A DNA stretch of 64,000 nucleotides from the NCBI RefSeq assembly GCF_016881065.1, contig NZ_WXYN01000049.1, positions 1 through 64,000 of the forward strand, given 5' to 3'. This DNA is from Planococcus soli. Lineage in GTDB: Bacteria; Bacillota; Bacilli; Bacillales_A; Planococcaceae. The notes beneath the pieces are model-generated. The model was given only the letters and a program-made list of their open reading frames with translations, searched no databases and was not told the origin of the DNA. A program made the translations under genes and the position numbers. Shown piece by piece: positions 1-10,462 of this stretch (within the stretch, counting starts at the first letter, position 1; every line of letters starts with the position of its first letter).

Positions 1-30
1 CGTTACCGATTCCGGTAACGGCTTTTTTGT
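1..30 (+). terminator. Rho-independent terminator of an upstream gene
   Basis: CGTTACCG and CGGTAACG pair around a short loop and are followed by a T-rich run. The gene it ends lies outside the window, so only its 3' end is represented. Confidence 0.7.
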
Positions 31-127
31 ATGAAAAAATGAAAAGACAAAAGCAAAATTCATAAAGAAAGAAAAATTAGGATTGAAGATGTTATAGAAT
101 GGGAAAACCAAGAGTGAGGTGAGTTCT

Positions 128-373
128 ATGAAACCAGGTATATATAAAGTAGAGGCTATTGATAAAAGAACAGTATTATTAAAGGCTACAGAAGAAAGTG
201 GAGAGCAGTATACATTTCCTTTAGCTGATTTTACTTATAATGTCTCTGTAGGAGACGCAGTCGAAATCTGGCAAGAAGGAATAAAGTGGAAAACGAAATA
301 TGCAGAAGAAAAAACTCAGTCAGTATCAAGCCATGCTAAAGATTTTGTAAAAAGAATACTAGATCAGGAGTAA
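128..373 (+). CDS. Hypothetical small protein, 81 aa
   Basis: I do not recognise this protein. The ATG at 128 is preferred over the upstream in-frame GTG at 119 because AGGTGAG at 117-123 is a ribosome binding site that would overlap the GTG. The product is soluble-looking, with no signal peptide or membrane segment, and charged. Its N-terminal half alternates hydrophobic and polar residues (YKVEAI, TVLLKA, YTFPLADF), which suggests a small beta-barrel. Its C-terminal 25 residues are polar and probably helical. It lies alone between two terminators, upstream of the ctsR operon. No function is assigned. Confidence 0.7.
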   Translation: MKPGIYKVEAIDKRTVLLKATEESGEQYTFPLADFTYNVSVGDAVEIWQEGIKWKTKYAEEKTQSVSSHAKDFVKRILDQE

Positions 374-378
374 GAAAG

Positions 379-413
379 AAGTCTTTAAGCAAAAGTAGCT
401 TTAAGGCTTTTTT
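379..413 (+). terminator. Terminator after the small hypothetical gene
   Basis: AAGTCTTTAAGC pairs with GCTTTAAGGCTT, with one mismatch and one GT pair, and ends in a T run. It separates the hypothetical gene from the ctsR promoter. Confidence 0.7.
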
Positions 414-441
414 ATTGAAGAAATTTTTCGATACATACTAT

Positions 442-471
442 TTGATATCTATAAAAAACTTGGTGTATAAT
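442..471 (+). promoter_or_regulatory. Promoter of the ctsR operon
   Basis: TTGATA at 442-447 and TATAAT at 466-471 are separated by 18 bases, a SigA-type promoter. The CtsR box begins three bases after the -10 element and covers the expected start of transcription, a classic repressor position. Confidence 0.8.
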
Positions 472-473
472 TA

Positions 474-490
474 AGTCAAATATAGTCAAA
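474..490 (+). promoter_or_regulatory. CtsR operator (heptad direct repeat)
   Basis: Two copies of AGTCAAA (474-480 and 484-490) are separated by TAT. This matches the CtsR consensus of tandem RGTCAAA heptads with a three-base spacer. A third partial GTCAA follows at 491. Since ctsR is the first gene behind it, this implies autoregulation of the clpC operon, with release on heat or protein stress. Confidence 0.88.
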
Positions 491-529
491 GTCAATTTTT
501 GCATATTATGTATCGAAGAGGTGAAAACG

Positions 530-1000
530 ATGCGGAATATTTCGGATGTAATAGAAGGTTATTTGAAGCAGGTTATCGAATTAAGCGAGAGAGATCATAT
601 TGAAATTAAGCGAAGCGAAGTGGCTGAAAAATTTCAATGTGTGCCATCACAAATAAACTATGTCATTAACACGCGCTTCACTGTTGACCGTGGGTATTCT
701 GTAGAAAGCAAACGCGGCGGCGGTGGGTATATTCGCATTAGGAGAATCCGGCTTCATCAAAAGTCCGATGTTATAGCCGAAGTTATCCAACGTTTGGAGC
801 ATGGTGCTACGCAAGTAATGGCTGAGGATATTATTTTCAGGCTACTGGATGAAGAGATTATTTCTAAACGGGAAGCAAAACTGATTCTCAGTGCTGTAGA
901 TCGCTCAACGCTGCTTTTACCTCTTCCAATGCGTGATGAAGTCCGGGCGCGTATTCTCATTGCCATGCTCTTCACAATAAAATATCAATCGAACACATAG
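530..1000 (+). CDS. ctsR: Transcriptional repressor of class III stress genes CtsR
   Basis: CtsR represses clp genes by binding tandem heptads; one such operator lies just upstream. The protein is 156 aa, close to the family length. The N-terminal winged helix-turn-helix contains CVPSQINYVINTRF, and the wing carries the invariant RGGGGYIR, whose glycine run is known in the family as the heat-sensing loop. The C-terminal half holds the dimer and McsB/ClpC interaction region. I start at ATG 530 rather than GTG 521, because the GTG sits inside the ribosome binding site GAAGAGGTG. It is first in a tight operon with mcsA, mcsB and clpC. Confidence 0.95.
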   Translation: MRNISDVIEGYLKQVIELSERDHIEIKRSEVAEKFQCVPSQINYVINTRFTVDRGYSVESKRGGGGYIRIRRIRLHQKSDVIAEVIQRLEHGATQVMAEDIIFRLLDEEIISKREAKLILSAVDRSTLLLPLPMRDEVRARILIAMLFTIKYQSNT

Positions 1001-1012
1001 AGGGGTGAAGGG

Positions 1013-1546
1013 ATGATTTGCGATCAATGCGGAGAACGTTCTGCATCAGTAATAGTTAAACAACAGCAACAAGGACAGATAACTGAGCTTCACTTATGCC
1101 ATATCTGTGCTGCTGAAAACCATAGCATTAATATTGCTTTTGAGCAGGATCCATTAGCTATTCATCAGTTATTATCAAATTGGTTTCCTACTTCGCAGGC
1201 ATCTATTAACCCGGTCAAAAAGGAAGCGGCTACTTGTCCTTCCTGTGGTTTTACTTTCCATAAGTTTTTGCAGTTGGGTAAATTCGGGTGTGCCTCTTGT
1301 TACGATGAATTTGCGCCTCAACTCAATGAAATATTTAAACGGTTCCATAATGGGAATACAGAACACACTGGCAAGATTCCAGCTTCTTATGGCACAACGC
1401 TCAAGATAAAAAAGGAGATTGAAGAACTTCGGAAGCAGATGCAGGCATCAATTCAAGGGGAACATTTTGAAGAAGCTGCCAGACTAAGAGATGAAGTGAG
1501 AGTGTTAAGTTCAAAGCTTGAGGGAGGTGCTCCAAATGGCAGTTGA
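1013..1546 (+). CDS. mcsA: McsA, activator of the McsB arginine kinase
   Basis: McsA is a zinc-binding partner that activates McsB and helps control CtsR in Firmicutes. The 177-residue protein begins with a CDQC pair (C3, C6), continues with CHIC near residue 30, then CPSCGF and CASC pairs, giving the expected zinc fingers. The last 45 residues form a UVR-type coiled coil (KKEIEELRKQMQ, EEAARLRDEVR), as in UvrB and ClpC. It follows ctsR by 12 bases with a GGGGTGAAGGG ribosome binding site and overlaps mcsB by 11 bases, which suggests coupled translation. Confidence 0.93.
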   Translation: MICDQCGERSASVIVKQQQQGQITELHLCHICAAENHSINIAFEQDPLAIHQLLSNWFPTSQASINPVKKEAATCPSCGFTFHKFLQLGKFGCASCYDEFAPQLNEIFKRFHNGNTEHTGKIPASYGTTLKIKKEIEELRKQMQASIQGEHFEEAARLRDEVRVLSSKLEGGAPNGS

Positions 1547-2627
1547 ACGGTTTCTCCAACCTCGAGCAAGCAGCTGGATGGCCAATGATGGTGAAAATGT
1601 AGATATTGCAATGAGTACAAGAATTCGATTAGCGAGAAATTTAACTGATTTCAAGTTTCCATATTCTTTTACGGAAGATGAGGCACTTAAAGTAGATAAG
1701 GAAATCTCTTCTGTATTATTAGATAAGGGCAGTGAGTTAGACTATACTTTTAGTCATATCAGTATTGAAGAACTTGCTCAGCTGCAAAAAGAAGTATTGG
1801 TGGAAAAGCATTTGATAAGTCCTTATCTTGCAAATAGCCAGCATTCCAGTTCTGTTTTATTGTCTGAGAACGAAGAGCTGAGTATTATGGTAAATGAAGA
1901 GGACCATTTGCGGATTCAAAGTCTGCAATCAGGATTTCATCTTCAAAACGCCTATAAGATAGCCAATGAGTTAGATTCCCTTTTAGAAAAGAATTTGTCG
2001 TATGCATTTCATGAAAAATATGGCTACTTAACCAGTTGTCCCACCAATGTGGGTACAGGCATGAGAGCATCAGTCATGCTTCATTTGCCGGCTTTGACTA
2101 TGTCACATCAAATTCAGAGGATCATTCCTGCAATCTCAAGACTCGGTATGGTGGTTCGCGGCATTTATGGCGAAGGCAGCGAAGCTTTGGGAAATGTCTA
2201 CCAAATATCGAATCAATTGACGCTTGGCAAGTCCGAATACGAAATTCTTCAGGACTTAGAGAATATGACGGAACAGATTATTCAGCAGGAACGCAGGGCC
2301 CGAGAAGCAATTGTTCTAAATTCGCCGCTGATTTTGGAAGATCGCGTGTATCGGTCACTTGGAATTCTTACCCATTCGAGACTGCTGACGACTGAAGAAG
2401 CTGCTACTTGTTTGTCAGATGTTCGTTTGGGTATTGATTTAAAGATGATTCAAGATGTGGACATGTCGATTTTGAATGAACTGATGATTTTCATGCAGCC
2501 GGCATTTCTGCAGCAATATGCAGACAAGCCGCTGCAGCCGAAAGAACGTGATTTTGCTCGGGCTAAGTTGTTCCGGGAGCGATTGAATAAAGAAGGTATA
2601 AATAGTGAAGGAGAGGATCTTGCATGA
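1536..2627 (+). CDS. mcsB: Protein-arginine kinase McsB
   Basis: McsB phosphorylates arginine residues on proteins, including CtsR, and so marks substrates for ClpCP degradation. The 363-residue sequence is a phosphagen-kinase catalytic domain: [10 protein letters not shown] near residue 30, [17 protein letters not shown] with the conserved cysteine at about residue 168, and the RASVMLHLP segment. I chose ATG 1536, preceded by GGAGGTG, over an in-frame upstream codon at 1518 inside mcsA. The stop codon overlaps the clpC start in an ATGA arrangement. Confidence 0.95.
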   Translation: MAVERFLQPRASSWMANDGENVDIAMSTRIRLARNLTDFKFPYSFTEDEALKVDKEISSVLLDKGSELDYTFSHISIEELAQLQKEVLVEKHLISPYLANSQHSSSVLLSENEELSIMVNEEDHLRIQSLQSGFHLQNAYKIANELDSLLEKNLSYAFHEKYGYLTSCPTNVGTGMRASVMLHLPALTMSHQIQRIIPAISRLGMVVRGIYGEGSEALGNVYQISNQLTLGKSEYEILQDLENMTEQIIQQERRAREAIVLNSPLILEDRVYRSLGILTHSRLLTTEEAATCLSDVRLGIDLKMIQDVDMSILNELMIFMQPAFLQQYADKPLQPKERDFARAKLFRERLNKEGINSEGEDLA

Positions 2628-5086
2628 TGTTTAATCGATTTACACAACGCGCACAAAAAGTTCTTCAGTTAGCTCAAGAAGAGGCCATTCGCATGAAACA
2701 TGAATCAATCGGTACAGAGCATATTCTTCTAGGTTTAATTCGCGAAGGCGGCGGTATTGCTGCTAAAGCTCTGGAAGCGATTGAAGTGAATACACAATTG
2801 ATCGAAGAAGGCGTCAAAGAACTTGTTGGTGTCGGAGAAAAAGATGTTGGTCCGATTGTCCACTATACGCCGAGAGCGAAAAAAGTTATTGAATTGTCAG
2901 TAGATGAGTCCCGCAAATTGGGCCATTCCTATATTGGTACAGAGCATTTGCTATTGGCGCTGATCCGCGAAGGTGAAGGCGTTGCAGCGCGTGTGCTAGG
3001 TAATGCAGGTGTCAGCTTGAATAAGGCGCGTCAGCAAGTATTGCAGCTCCTGGGCAACAATGAGCAGGCATCTACTGGCACAAGCCCGAATGCTTCGGCA
3101 AACACACCAACCTTAGATGGTTTGGCCCGTGATTTGACGCAAGTAGCCCGTGAAGGCGGACTGGATCCTGTTATCGGCCGTAGTGATGAAATCACGCGTG
3201 TGATTGAAGTATTAAGCCGCAGAACGAAAAATAATCCGGTATTGATCGGTGAACCAGGTGTCGGTAAAACAGCGATTGCTGAAGGTTTGGCTCAACAAAT
3301 CGTCAACAATGAAATTCCCGAAACCCTTCGTGATAAGCGCGTCATGGTTCTGGATATGGGTACAGTGGTTGCAGGAACAAAATATCGCGGTGAATTCGAA
3401 GATCGCTTGAAAAAAGTGATGGATGAAATTCGCCAGGCGGGCAATGTCATCCTCTTTATCGATGAACTTCATACGTTAATTGGTGCAGGTGGAGCTGAAG
3501 GGGCAATCGATGCTTCTAACATTCTAAAACCTTCATTGTCACGCGGTGAACTTCAGTGTATCGGTGCGACGACGTTGGATGAGTACCGCAAATACATTGA
3601 AAAAGATGCAGCGCTTGAACGCCGTTTCCAACCGATTCAAGTAGATGAGCCTTCAGTAGACGAATCGATTCAAATCATTCGTGGTTTGCGTGACCGCTAT
3701 GAAGCGCATCACCGTGTGAAAATTACCGATGAAGCAATTGAAGCAGCTGCTAAAATGTCAGACCGCTACATTTCGGACCGCTTCTTGCCGGATAAAGCGA
3801 TTGACTTGATTGATGAAGCTGGCTCTAAAGTAAGACTTCGCTCTTACACGACTCCACCGGATCTGAAGGAATTGGAAGCTCGTTTGGAAGCTGCACGTTC
3901 TGAGAAAAATGAAGCGGTGCAAAGCCAAGAATTTGAAAAAGCGGCTTCGCTTCGTGATGCGGAACAAAAGCTCCAAAACCAATTAGATAAAACGAAAAAA
4001 GAATGGAAAGAAAAGCAAGGCAAAGAAGAGTCTGAAGTAACAGTGGAAGATATTGCGAAAGTTGTATCCATGTGGACCGGCATTCCGGTTTCAAAACTGG
4101 CACAAACGGAATCTGATAAATTATTGAACTTGGAATCGATCCTTCATAACCGTGTTATCGGTCAGAATGAAGCCGTCACTTCCATTTCAAAAGCTATTCG
4201 CCGTGCGCGTGCCGGATTGAAAGATCCAAAACGTCCAATCGGATCGTTTATTTTCCTTGGTCCTACCGGCGTTGGTAAAACAGAGTTGGCGCGTGCGCTT
4301 GCTGAATCCATGTTCGGTGATGAGGATGCGATGATTCGCATCGATATGTCCGAATACATGGAAAGACACTCGACTTCACGTTTGGTCGGTTCGCCCCCAG
4401 GTTATGTTGGCTATGAAGAAGGCGGGCAGTTAACAGAGAAAGTTCGCAGAAAGCCTTATTCGGTAGTTCTGCTTGATGAAATTGAAAAGGCTCACCCGGA
4501 TGTATTCAATATTCTATTGCAAGTACTTGAAGATGGCCGCTTAACAGATTCAAAAGGCCGCAGAGTCGATTTCCGCAACACAGTAATCATCATGACTTCA
4601 AACGTTGGTGCGGAAGAACTGAAATACAATAAATATGTCGGTTTCAATTTAGATGATGCAAAAACGGACTACAAAGACATGAAAGGCAAAATGCTTGCTG
4701 AGTTGAAAAAAGCATTCCGTCCAGAGTTCTTGAACCGTGTGGATGATATGATCGTTTTCCATTCTCTTGAAAAAGAGAACTTGAGAGAGATTGTCAACTT
4801 GATGACGAAACAGTTGGTTGATCGCTTGAAAGAGCAGGATATCGATTTGGAGTTGACTGAAGCAGCACTTGAAAAAGTGGCTAAAGAAGGATATGACCCA
4901 GAGTATGGGGCGCGTCCACTTCGTCGTTCACTCCAAAAGCACGTAGAAGACAGGTTGTCAGAAGAGCTGTTAAAAGGTACGGCTTTATCCGGCCAACGCA
5001 TTATCTTTGATGTGGAGGACGATGAATTTATCGTTCGGACAAAAGAAACAGCAGAAGCGAAAGAAGTAGTAGTGGAAAAACAATAA
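2624..5086 (+). CDS. clpC: ATP-dependent Clp protease ATP-binding subunit ClpC
   Basis: ClpC is the Hsp100 unfoldase that feeds substrates, including arginine-phosphorylated proteins, to ClpP. At 820 aa it matches the family. Two N-terminal Clp repeats (about residues 1-150, each with GTEHLLL/GTEHILL) precede the first AAA+ module with Walker A GEPGVGKT at 209-216. A UVR-containing middle domain ([13 protein letters not shown]) follows, then the second AAA+ module with GPTGVGKT at 546-553 and arginine-rich GARPLRR near the end. ATG 2624 or ATG 2627 could initiate; both use the same GGAGAGG site. A strong terminator follows. Confidence 0.97.
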   Translation: MMFNRFTQRAQKVLQLAQEEAIRMKHESIGTEHILLGLIREGGGIAAKALEAIEVNTQLIEEGVKELVGVGEKDVGPIVHYTPRAKKVIELSVDESRKLGHSYIGTEHLLLALIREGEGVAARVLGNAGVSLNKARQQVLQLLGNNEQASTGTSPNASANTPTLDGLARDLTQVAREGGLDPVIGRSDEITRVIEVLSRRTKNNPVLIGEPGVGKTAIAEGLAQQIVNNEIPETLRDKRVMVLDMGTVVAGTKYRGEFEDRLKKVMDEIRQAGNVILFIDELHTLIGAGGAEGAIDASNILKPSLSRGELQCIGATTLDEYRKYIEKDAALERRFQPIQVDEPSVDESIQIIRGLRDRYEAHHRVKITDEAIEAAAKMSDRYISDRFLPDKAIDLIDEAGSKVRLRSYTTPPDLKELEARLEAARSEKNEAVQSQEFEKAASLRDAEQKLQNQLDKTKKEWKEKQGKEESEVTVEDIAKVVSMWTGIPVSKLAQTESDKLLNLESILHNRVIGQNEAVTSISKAIRRARAGLKDPKRPIGSFIFLGPTGVGKTELARALAESMFGDEDAMIRIDMSEYMERHSTSRLVGSPPGYVGYEEGGQLTEKVRRKPYSVVLLDEIEKAHPDVFNILLQVLEDGRLTDSKGRRVDFRNTVIIMTSNVGAEELKYNKYVGFNLDDAKTDYKDMKGKMLAELKKAFRPEFLNRVDDMIVFHSLEKENLREIVNLMTKQLVDRLKEQDIDLELTEAALEKVAKEGYDPEYGARPLRRSLQKHVEDRLSEELLKGTALSGQRIIFDVEDDEFIVRTKETAEAKEVVVEKQ

Positions 5087-5094
5087 GAATATTC

Positions 5095-5129
5095 CGCTCG
5101 CCGGAGGCCATCTCCGGCGAGCGTTTTTT
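5095..5129 (+). terminator. Terminator of the ctsR-clpC operon
   Basis: A perfect 12 bp GC-rich stem (CGCTCGCCGGAG with its complement) around a 5-base loop is followed by six T residues. It ends 17 bases before radA, so radA needs read-through or an uncharacterised start of its own. Confidence 0.95.
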
Positions 5130-5146
5130 CTATTTAGGAGGTACAC

Positions 5147-6523
5147 ATGGCTAAGAAAAAAACGAAATTCATTTGTCAGTCGTGTGGTTATGAATCAGTC
5201 AGATGGATGGGGAAATGTCCAGGCTGTGCAGCATGGAATACGATGACTGAAGAAGTAGAAGTGGCGGCTCCAAAAGGGACGCGCGGTGCTTTTCAGCACA
5301 GTGCATCGGTTCCTCAAAAAGCGACGCCAATCAATGCAATCGAAACACAGGACGAGCCTCGAGTGGAAACGGAACTAAGTGAATTAAACCGTGTGCTTGG
5401 AGGCGGCATCGTGCCGGGGTCACTGGTACTGATTGGCGGCGATCCGGGTATCGGGAAATCGACTTTGCTTTTACAAGTTTCCGCTATGCTTGCAAATAGT
5501 GGGAATCGGGTATTGTATATTTCTGGTGAAGAATCTATTCGCCAAACAAAATTGCGGGCAGAACGTCTGGATGCTTCCTCTTCAGAGCTGTTCATCTATG
5601 CAGAAACAAATCTTGAGTTGATTCATCATACGATTGAAGAAGTGGCTCCTGATTTTGTCATTATCGATTCGATTCAGACAGTTCATCATCCTGAAGTAAC
5701 TTCTGCACCCGGCAGTGTGACTCAGGTACGAGAAAGCACCGCTGAATTAATGCGGATTGCAAAAACAAAGAACATTGCCATCTTCCTTGTCGGGCATGTA
5801 ACAAAAGAAGGACAGATTGCAGGGCCGAGGATTTTAGAGCATATGGTGGATACGGTGCTGTATTTTGAAGGTGAGCGCCATCACACATACCGGATTTTGC
5901 GCAGTGTCAAAAACCGTTTCGGCTCAACCAATGAGATAGCAATTTTTGAAATGCTTCAAAGCGGATTGAAAGAAGTGTTGAATCCGTCCGAATTATTCCT
6001 TCAGGAACGGTCAAGCGGTGCAGCAGGATCGACAGTAGTAGCTTCAATGGAAGGAACGCGGCCAATTCTGGTTGAAATCCAGGCCTTGGTGACGCCGTCG
6101 AGTTTTAACTATCCTAAACGCATGGCTACAGGCATCGATGTTAACCGAGTGTCATTGTTGATGGCGGTGCTCGAAAAACGGGCGGGCATGTTAATGCAGA
6201 CCCAGGACACCTATATTAAAGTTGCAGGTGGGGTTAAGCTTGACGAGCCGGCCATCGATTTGGCAGTGCTTGCAAGCATAGTCTCGAGTTTCCGGGATAA
6301 GGCGCCCAATGTCTATGATTGTATTATCGGAGAAGTTGGCTTGACTGGTGAAATAAGGCGCGTGTCACGGATTGAACAGCGCGTTCAAGAAGCGGCTAAG
6401 CTCGGGTTCAAGCGGGCAATTATTCCAGCGTCAAATTTAGGCGGTTGGGATTATCCTGAAGGGATTCGTGTGGTTGGTGTAGAAAGTGTTAACGATGCAT
6501 TAAAAGAGATTTTTCCACAGTAA
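5147..6523 (+). CDS. radA: DNA repair protein RadA (Sms)
   Basis: RadA is a RecA-like ATPase and helicase that processes recombination intermediates. Its 458 residues show the standard order: an N-terminal zinc ribbon (C10, C13, C24, C27), a RecA core with Walker [11 protein letters not shown] at 97-106, the diagnostic KNRFG motif at 255-259, and a C-terminal Lon-like domain from about residue 290. AGGAGG at 5136 sets the start. In Bacillus subtilis disA comes directly after radA; here yacL does. Confidence 0.96.
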   Translation: MAKKKTKFICQSCGYESVRWMGKCPGCAAWNTMTEEVEVAAPKGTRGAFQHSASVPQKATPINAIETQDEPRVETELSELNRVLGGGIVPGSLVLIGGDPGIGKSTLLLQVSAMLANSGNRVLYISGEESIRQTKLRAERLDASSSELFIYAETNLELIHHTIEEVAPDFVIIDSIQTVHHPEVTSAPGSVTQVRESTAELMRIAKTKNIAIFLVGHVTKEGQIAGPRILEHMVDTVLYFEGERHHTYRILRSVKNRFGSTNEIAIFEMLQSGLKEVLNPSELFLQERSSGAAGSTVVASMEGTRPILVEIQALVTPSSFNYPKRMATGIDVNRVSLLMAVLEKRAGMLMQTQDTYIKVAGGVKLDEPAIDLAVLASIVSSFRDKAPNVYDCIIGEVGLTGEIRRVSRIEQRVQEAAKLGFKRAIIPASNLGGWDYPEGIRVVGVESVNDALKEIFPQ

Positions 6524-6550
6524 GGAGGCAATTATGCCTCCTTTTATTTC
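6524..6550 (+). terminator. Terminator after radA
   Basis: GGAGGCA pairs with TGCCTCC around ATTA and is followed by TTTTATTTC. It lies immediately after the radA stop codon. Confidence 0.85.
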
Positions 6551-6616
6551 TAAATAAGGGTCATTGGAGCGTTTCAGATTTAAAATGTGTATAATTATAA
6601 AAAGGAGGTGGAGCGT

Positions 6617-7711
6617 GTGTTAAGACCTATTATACAAATTATGTTTTTGCTTATTGGTGCGACCGTCGGAATTTTATTATTACCATCTGCATTTGAACTT
6701 ATTCCTCTTCTCGACAATCCATGGATTAGTAACCCTTACGTAGCTGCAATTGTTGGTGCTCTTGTCTTTTTCCTGTTATCTTTATTATTTGTAGATTCGC
6801 TCATCAATTTCATGAAGTGGATGGAGGAGAAGCTGCTTCACGCCCCAACGCCGGATCTTCTGTTTGGAACGGTGGGCATGATTATTGGCCTTGTGGTGGC
6901 GTTCCTGATCGGCTTTGCGTTAAGTACTGTGGATATTCCATTGGTGGCGACAGTGGCACCGTTAGTGCTGTCCGTGGTGCTTGGATACTTAGGGTTCCAG
7001 GTCGGATTCCAAAAGCGTGAAGAAATGGTAGCCATGTTAACACCAGCCAAATTTACAGCAGTGAAAAAGCTGGAACCGGAAGAGCCGATTGAAAAGGCGT
7101 CTTATAAATTGCTTGATACAAGTGTCATCATTGATGGGCGGATTGCCGACATCTCAGCAACGGGGTTCATGGAAGGCACTTTTGTAGTGCCGCAATTTGT
7201 CTTGTCTGAGCTGCAGCATATTGCCGACTCTTCTGACACCTTGAAACGGACACGCGGCAGGCGGGGCTTGGATATTTTGAAACGGCTTCAAAGTGAGCGT
7301 GTGGATGCTATTATGATCACAGAGGAAAATTTTGATGAAGTCAGCGAAGTCGATTTGAAATTGATGCGCGCTGCGAAAAAAATGGGCGGCCAAGTCGTAA
7401 CCAATGATTTTAATCTTAATAAAGTGTGTGAACTTCATAATGTTCCTGTACTGAATATCAATGACTTGGCAAATGCTGTAAAACCTGTCGTCATTCCAGG
7501 AGAAGATATGCATGTAGTGGTCATCAAAGACGGCAAAGAGCAAAATCAAGGTGTGGCTTATTTGGATGATGGAACGATGATTGTTATTGAAGATGGCAAA
7601 GGGTACATCGGCCAGGCGATCAATGTCACAGTCACCAGTGTTTTGCAGACTTCTGCAGGGCGGATGATTTTTGCGAAGCCGCGCGAAGGAAAACAAACGG
7701 CAACAAATTGA
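6617..7711 (+). CDS. yacL: PIN/TRAM-domain membrane protein, YacL family
   Basis: YacL-type proteins combine a membrane anchor with a PIN nuclease-like fold; the substrate is not established. The N-terminal 130 residues contain about four membrane segments (LRPIIQIMFLLIGATVG, YVAAIVGALVFFLLS and two more). A PIN domain begins at LLDTSVIIDGR with its early acidic residue, and a TRAM-like RNA-binding tail ends the protein (GQAINVTVTSVLQTSAGRMI). The GTG at 6617 follows AAAGGAGGTG at 6601-6610 and gives 364 aa, matching relatives; an upstream in-frame codon at 6587 lacks a ribosome binding site. Confidence 0.88.
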   Translation: MLRPIIQIMFLLIGATVGILLLPSAFELIPLLDNPWISNPYVAAIVGALVFFLLSLLFVDSLINFMKWMEEKLLHAPTPDLLFGTVGMIIGLVVAFLIGFALSTVDIPLVATVAPLVLSVVLGYLGFQVGFQKREEMVAMLTPAKFTAVKKLEPEEPIEKASYKLLDTSVIIDGRIADISATGFMEGTFVVPQFVLSELQHIADSSDTLKRTRGRRGLDILKRLQSERVDAIMITEENFDEVSEVDLKLMRAAKKMGGQVVTNDFNLNKVCELHNVPVLNINDLANAVKPVVIPGEDMHVVVIKDGKEQNQGVAYLDDGTMIVIEDGKGYIGQAINVTVTSVLQTSAGRMIFAKPREGKQTATN

Positions 7712-7727
7712 TAAAGGATGTTATCCA

Positions 7728-8423
7728 ATGAACTATACAGTCGTCTTGCCTGCTGCTGGCAGCGGGAAACGAATGAAAGCAGATAAAAATAAATTATTGC
7801 TCGAGCTTTCCGGCAAACCAATCTTCCTTTATACCCTAGAAGTTTTTCAACGGGATCCAAATTGCGATGCAATCTGGCTGGCGGTAAAAGAGCAGGAGCG
7901 GGAACTGATTGAAGGATATGTATCGCGCCACAACATTACAAAAGTACAAGGATACGCTGCAGGGGGGACCGAAAGACAGGATAGTGTCAGAGCCTGTCTT
8001 GAAGCGATTCCACCTTGTGGCGTTGTTTTGGTTCACGACGCAGCTCGGCCTTTTATTGACAAGGAAGTTATTGAACGATTGGTGGAAACCGCGCAGGCAT
8101 CAGGAGCGGCGATTGCCGGTGTACCGGTCAAAGACACCATCAAAAAAGCGGAAAATGGCGTCATTTCAGAAACGGTGGACCGCAATCAATTGTGGATGAT
8201 CCAGACGCCGCAGGCTTTTCGTTATTCTTTGATTTTGAAAGCCGCGCAAGCAGCCCATAATGACGGGTTTATGGGGACAGACGAGGCGATGCTCGTGGAG
8301 CGCTTGAATTACCCGGTGGCTATTGTTGAGAGCACGTATGAAAATATTAAAATGACGACACCGGATGACTTGATCTATGGGAGAGCTATTCTGGAGAGTC
8401 GATTACAGGAGGAACAGAAATGA
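7728..8423 (+). CDS. ispD: 2-C-methyl-D-erythritol 4-phosphate cytidylyltransferase IspD
   Basis: IspD couples CTP to MEP, the third step of the non-mevalonate isoprenoid pathway. The 231-residue protein opens with the nucleotide-binding loop [16 protein letters not shown] and carries the conserved VHDAARPF and GVPVKDTIK segments of the family. ATG 7728 is used; an in-frame extension to 7671 would run into yacL without a binding site. Its stop overlaps the ispF ATG, so the two MEP enzymes are translationally coupled. Confidence 0.95.
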   Translation: MNYTVVLPAAGSGKRMKADKNKLLLELSGKPIFLYTLEVFQRDPNCDAIWLAVKEQERELIEGYVSRHNITKVQGYAAGGTERQDSVRACLEAIPPCGVVLVHDAARPFIDKEVIERLVETAQASGAAIAGVPVKDTIKKAENGVISETVDRNQLWMIQTPQAFRYSLILKAAQAAHNDGFMGTDEAMLVERLNYPVAIVESTYENIKMTTPDDLIYGRAILESRLQEEQK

Positions 8424-8920
8424 TTCGAATCGGACAAGGGTATGACGTACACCAGTTGGCAGAAGGACGGCCATTTATATTAGGCGGTATCGAAATAGAG
8501 CATGATAGAGGACTTCTTGGCCATTCTGACGCAGATGTACTGCTCCATACCATTACGGACGCAGCACTTGGTGCAATTGGCGGAGGCGATATCGGCAAAC
8601 ATTTTCCAGATACAGATCCTGAATTTAAGGACGCCGATTCCCGAAAGTTACTGACTCATATTTGGAAATATGTTAAAGAACAAGGCTACGAACTAGGCAA
8701 TGTTGATTGCACAGTGATTGCTCAAAAGCCGAAATTGGCACCATACATTGAACAGATGAGGGAGTCGATTGCGGGCTTACTGGAAGCGGATATTTCACAG
8801 GTCAATGTCAAAGCGACCACTTCCGAGCACCTTGGATTTACTGGACGCGAAGAAGGAATCGCTGCATTAGCGGTGATCTTATTGAACAAGCGCCCGGTTT
8901 CGCTCGATGTCCCTGAGTGA
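8420..8920 (+). CDS. ispF: 2-C-methyl-D-erythritol 2,4-cyclodiphosphate synthase IspF
   Basis: IspF cyclises the CDP-ME 2-phosphate made downstream of IspD. Family hallmarks are present: GYDVHQL near the start with the metal ligands D and [18 protein letters not shown], and the [18 protein letters not shown] signature. At 166 aa it is slightly longer than the usual 156-160, with an extra C-terminal tail ([10 protein letters not shown]). GGAGGA lies inside the 3' end of ispD. Confidence 0.96.
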   Translation: MIRIGQGYDVHQLAEGRPFILGGIEIEHDRGLLGHSDADVLLHTITDAALGAIGGGDIGKHFPDTDPEFKDADSRKLLTHIWKYVKEQGYELGNVDCTVIAQKPKLAPYIEQMRESIAGLLEADISQVNVKATTSEHLGFTGREEGIAALAVILLNKRPVSLDVPE

Positions 8921-8962
8921 TAGAATAACAGAAGGATATACGAAAATTTAGGAGGAAATCAA

Positions 8963-10426
8963 ATGACACAAGAAGTACGCGTACGTTATGCGCCAAGTCC
9001 GACAGGCCATTTGCATATCGGCGGCGCACGTACAGCCCTATTTAACTATTTATATGCGCGCCACAATAACGGGAAATTTATCGTTCGCATCGAAGATACA
9101 GACACAGCCCGCAATATTGAAACAGGGATCATGTCCCAGCTGGATAATTTAAAGTGGTTGGGCATCGAGCACGACGAGTCTATTGATATTGGCGGAGATT
9201 ACGGTCCATACCGCCAAATGGAGCGTTTGGATACGTATAAAGAGCATTCAGAAAAAATGCTTGAAAAAGGATTGGCCTATAAATGTTTCTGTACAGCTGA
9301 AGAGCTGGAAGCAGAACGCGATGCCCAAAAAGCATCCGGTATCGCAGCTCCCCAGTATAACGGAACTTGCCGCAATTTGACGGCTGAGGAAGTCGCTGAA
9401 AAAGAAGCAGCAGGCAAATCATTCACTATTCGTGCTAAGGTTCCTGCCGGCGTTAAGTATGAATTCAACGATTTGGTCCGCGGTCCGATTTCATTCGAGT
9501 CAAAAGATATTGGCGATTGGGTGATGGTCAAGACGACTGGCATCCCGACGTATAATTTTGCTGTTGTCATCGACGATCATTTGATGAAAATTTCACACGT
9601 GTTCCGCGGGGAAGAGCATTTGTCAAACACACCAAGACAAATGATGATTTACGACGCATTTGGTTGGGATTATCCAGGCTACGGCCACATGACCTTAATC
9701 ATCAATGAAGACCGCAAGAAATTATCGAAGCGTGATGAGTCGATTCTGCAGTTTATTTCCCAGTACAAGGATTTAGGCTATATTCCGGAAGCCTTGTTTA
9801 ATTTCTTTGCGCTTCTTGGCTGGTCTCCAGAAGGCGAAGAAGAAATCTTCTCGAAAGAAGAGTTGATCCGTATTTTTGATGTGGAGCGCTTATCTAAATC
9901 GCCATCGATGTTCGATAAGCAAAAATTGATGTGGATGAACAACCAATACATTAAGCAATTGCCGCTTGAAGAAGTAGTGAAGCTGTCTCTGCCGCATTTG
10001 CAAAAAGCAGGCAGATTGCCGGAAGAAATGACGCCAGAGCAAGCGGAATGGGCCAACAAGCTGGTTGCGTTGTATCACGATCAAATGAGCTACGGTGCAG
10101 AAATCACCGAACTTTCCGAGCAGTTTTTCACTGAGGAATTAACTTATGGCGAAGCTGAGAAAGAAATCTTGGCTGCTGAGCAAGTTCCTGAAGTGATGAC
10201 GGCATTCAAAGAGCAATTGGCTTCTTTGGAAAACTTCGAGCCGGCTGAAATCAAAGCGGCAATCAAAGCAGTCCAGAAATCAACAGGCCATAAAGGCAAA
10301 AACCTGTTCATGCCAATCCGCGTGGTCATCACCGGACAAATGCACGGACCTGAATTGCCGGATTCTATTTCTCTATTAGGAAAAGACAAAGCCATTGCCC
10401 GCGTTTCCCAATACGCGAGTGCGTAA
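8963..10426 (+). CDS. gltX: Glutamyl-tRNA synthetase GltX
   Basis: A class I aminoacyl-tRNA synthetase charging tRNA-Glu; in Bacillales it usually also charges tRNA-Gln for the transamidation route. The HIGH-type motif reads [16 protein letters not shown] near residue 10 and the KMSKS-type motif reads KLSKRDE. The 487-residue length is typical. The start follows TAGGAGGAAATCAA. A promoter for the following T-box begins three bases after the stop codon. Confidence 0.97.
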   Translation: MTQEVRVRYAPSPTGHLHIGGARTALFNYLYARHNNGKFIVRIEDTDTARNIETGIMSQLDNLKWLGIEHDESIDIGGDYGPYRQMERLDTYKEHSEKMLEKGLAYKCFCTAEELEAERDAQKASGIAAPQYNGTCRNLTAEEVAEKEAAGKSFTIRAKVPAGVKYEFNDLVRGPISFESKDIGDWVMVKTTGIPTYNFAVVIDDHLMKISHVFRGEEHLSNTPRQMMIYDAFGWDYPGYGHMTLIINEDRKKLSKRDESILQFISQYKDLGYIPEALFNFFALLGWSPEGEEEIFSKEELIRIFDVERLSKSPSMFDKQKLMWMNNQYIKQLPLEEVVKLSLPHLQKAGRLPEEMTPEQAEWANKLVALYHDQMSYGAEITELSEQFFTEELTYGEAEKEILAAEQVPEVMTAFKEQLASLENFEPAEIKAAIKAVQKSTGHKGKNLFMPIRVVITGQMHGPELPDSISLLGKDKAIARVSQYASA

Positions 10427-10428
10427 CA

Positions 10429-10456
10429 TTGACTTCCTGCGCTAACGGTGTAAAAT
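10429..10456 (+). promoter_or_regulatory. Promoter of the cysE-cysS T-box transcript
   Basis: TTGACT at 10429-10434 and TAAAAT at 10451-10456 are 16 bases apart. Transcription would begin near 10463, just before stem I of the T-box. Confidence 0.75.
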
Positions 10457-10462
10457 GAATTT

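Noticed and set aside
2036-2395. 119-codon plus-strand frame inside mcsB
   Set aside because: Out-of-frame within a conserved kinase; no binding site or homology.
6564-6595. TTGGAG with TATAAT as a yacL promoter
   Set aside because: The spacer is 20 bases and the start of transcription would fall inside the yacL ribosome binding site, leaving no usable leader.
7154-7696. 180-codon minus-strand frame inside yacL
   Set aside because: Fully covered by the PIN and TRAM coding region; no family resemblance and no independent promoter.
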